Positions 62,521-64,000 of a DNA stretch of 64,000 bases are shown one piece after another; within the stretch, counting starts at the first letter, position 1; every line of letters begins with the position of its first letter. The notes beneath the pieces are model-generated. The model saw only the letters and a list, made by a program, of their open reading frames with translations. It had not been told where the DNA came from and ran no database searches. The position numbers and the translations under genes were made by a program. Origin of the DNA: Proteles cristata cristata. Its lineage: Eukaryota > Chordata > Mammalia > Carnivora > Hyaenidae. The stretch is taken from contig JAESUZ010000346.1 in assembly GCA_017311185.1 (NCBI GenBank), forward strand, positions 1-64,000, written 5' to 3'.

Positions 62521-62984
62521 TAGTGAGCCCGCATCTGCTGCCTCACTTCACACTCCGGGCAGGATTAGGGGGGAGCTGCCGGAGAAGTCGGCATCTCTGG
62601 CCCCTGGGAGGGGTCTGCACAGTCCAGCCCACGTCTCATGCCTCTTACCTCCCTCCTCTACCTACACTCTCTCCCCCTAGAATCCCCTCCACTCCATCCT
62701 GACAGAGAGAAAGCCACCCACCGCATCCTTTAGCCTGTGGGAAGGGATCTGTGGAGCTGGGGCCCTGTTTCCTTCACCTTATCATCCAGCACAGGTGGTT
62801 CTCATTCAGGGTCTGATGGGAACTGTCACTCACAGATGTCTTTGAACTTGAGCTAGATGCGGTCAAGCCCTTGGACACTATTTGGGGTTCTCTCTCCCCC
62901 TCCACCACGCCTTGGTATGTCTTATAGCCGGGTAGGACCCAACTCTTTCTCCACGGTCCCAGCAAGCTAGCAGCCTGAGTAGAA
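62521..62984. other. Unassigned non-coding stretch
   Basis: Pyrimidine-rich. No gene or repeat is recognised. Confidence 0.4.
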
Positions 62985-63100
62985 TCACCCCCATCTTACA
63001 GATGAGAAAAGTGAGGTCCAGAGAGGTGAAATTATTTGCCCAGATTAGCAGAAGCAGAGCTGGAACGTAATTGCCTGACTCTTTTTTTTCTTTTCTTTTC

Positions 63101-63132
<32 letters not shown>

Positions 63133-63350
63133 CAGGGGAGGGTCAGAGAGAGAGGGAGTCACAGACTGAAACAGGCTCTAGGCTCTGAGCTGGCAGTCAA
63201 CACAGAGCCCGATGCAGGGCTTGAACCCACGAACTGCAAGATCATGACCTAAGCGAAAGTCAGATGCTTAACCGATTAAGCCACCCAGGCGCCCCACGTA
63301 ATTGCCTGACTCTTAAGATATGTGCATTACCTCTGCTTTCAGGTGAGAAA
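62985..63350 (-). mobile_element. MIR split by a young SINE
   Basis: CATCTTACAGATGAGAAAAG, AGGTCCAGAGAGGTGAAATT and a GCAGAGCTGGAACGTAATTG segment are reverse MIR. It resumes after the SINE at 63296. Confidence 0.85.
63084..63295 (-). mobile_element. Can-SINE, young subfamily, full length
   Basis: Reverse SINE with a perfect 19-bp duplication ACGTAATTGCCTGACTCTT (63065-63083 and 63296-63314). It contains a (GA)n run at 63105-63132, and the head ends in CAGGCGCCCC. Confidence 0.98.
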
Positions 63351-63774
63351 CGTGTTCCCAGGAGTAGCCAGGCACAGAAGGCCACCTACGGGTGTGACGT
63401 TTGATAGTGTTGGCCTGCACTACCTTGTCAGAGGTGCTACCCCAGAGGAGGTAAGGGGGCTCCTGGATTCACTGTGGTAACTCTTCTTATCTGAGCAGGA
63501 CCACACAGGGGAGCCTGGGAATTATTGATTAACAAATCTCTCTCTCTTCCCCAGACTTTATTCAGAGAATTTTTACAGTGTGTAGTTTGGGCTGGATCTG
63601 GGCTACAGACAGAGTTATTATGGTCGGAGGTCAAGAAATAAAAGTTAGACGACAAAAGGGAGCCCTCTGTATCTTACCACATGGGGGCAGGTGGCACAGG
63701 GAGTAGGCAGAGGCCTGGGCTGTGAAGCCAGAGGCCACAAGCCAGGAGGGAGAAGATCCCCTACCTCCTCTGAG
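63351..63774. other. Unassigned non-coding stretch
   Basis: No gene is recognised. A diverged CTCF-like string CCACATGGGGGCAG lies at 63679-63692 with two core mismatches, too weak to call. Confidence 0.4.
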
Positions 63775-63990
63775 GGGCGGCGCTGTGGTGTAGACACCGA
63801 CTGAGTCCAAACCCCAGGTCCTCTGCCACTTTGTTCAGCAATCAGAAGAGAGCTTTTCTACCACTTGCAGCCTCAGTTTCCTAATCTGTCATATGGGAAG
63901 TTTTATTTATTCAGTCATTGGTTGGTCACTGATGATTGTATTATATCTGAGATAGCAGCTATAAAGCTCTCAGTGCATCATGGTATTTAA
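63775..63990 (+). mobile_element. MIR, nearly complete
   Basis: GCGCTGTGGTGTAGACACCG, AGGTCCTCTGCCACTTTGTT, CCTCAGTTTCCTAATCTGTC and a degraded 3' end follow forward MIR. Confidence 0.8.
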
Positions 63991-64000
63991 GGGGAGTGGG

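Overview
This is a stretch of mammalian nuclear DNA, most likely from a cat-family (felid) or closely related feliform carnivore. The main evidence is about 36 copies of the carnivore tRNA-Lys-derived SINE (Can-SINE/SINEC). Their heads begin near GGCGCCTGGGTGGCTCAGT and carry an RNA polymerase III B-box-like GGTTCGAGCCC. They are followed by a (TC)n-rich body and an AATAAA-type A-rich tail. The subfamily forms resemble felid SINEC_Fc-type elements as I remember them. The species call is inference; the carnivore call is firm.

I find no protein-coding gene, no tRNA or rRNA gene and no CRISPR array. The open reading frames are short, overlap on both strands and mostly lie across repeats. The longest (309 codons at 30.6-31.5 kb and 284 codons at 61.6-62.5 kb) fall over a degenerate CCATCCATGCAC tandem array and an ancient L2 fragment. 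The window is best read as intergenic or intronic DNA, moderately GC-rich and dense in old repeats.

Layout. 0-5.3 kb: MIR and L2 fragments, a (CA)n and a (TG)n microsatellite, and a young SINE. 5.3-10.3 kb: tandem SINEs, a (GATA)n array, old L1 pieces, a SINE nested in a SINE, and an MLT1 LTR split by a young SINE. 10-23 kb: mixed MIR, L2 and MLT1 elements, several pyrimidine microsatellites, an odd GC-rich block with two CCAAT boxes near 15.1 kb, and an AT-rich island at 19.2-19.5 kb. 23-40 kb: relatively SINE-poor, with long repeat-free blocks at 27.6-29.2 and 34.6-36.1 kb. 40-46 kb: L1 remnants, including a minus-strand L1 hit by four SINEs, and a small hAT-type DNA transposon. 46-55 kb: SINEs, MIRs, an MLT1, and a second hAT-type fragment split by a SINE. 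55-64 kb: the most unique, GC-rich part, holding five good CTCF-like motifs within about 5.3 kb.

Nothing here looks like a new biological system. The points most worth checking are the CTCF-motif cluster at 56.4-61.8 kb, the strand bias of the young SINE subfamily (9 of 10 on minus), a mosaic SINE at 47.0 kb, the promoter- or LTR-like block at 15.0-15.3 kb, and a few AT-rich repeat-free blocks that could be conserved enhancers. Repeat family names were assigned from memory of consensus sequences, without a database search.
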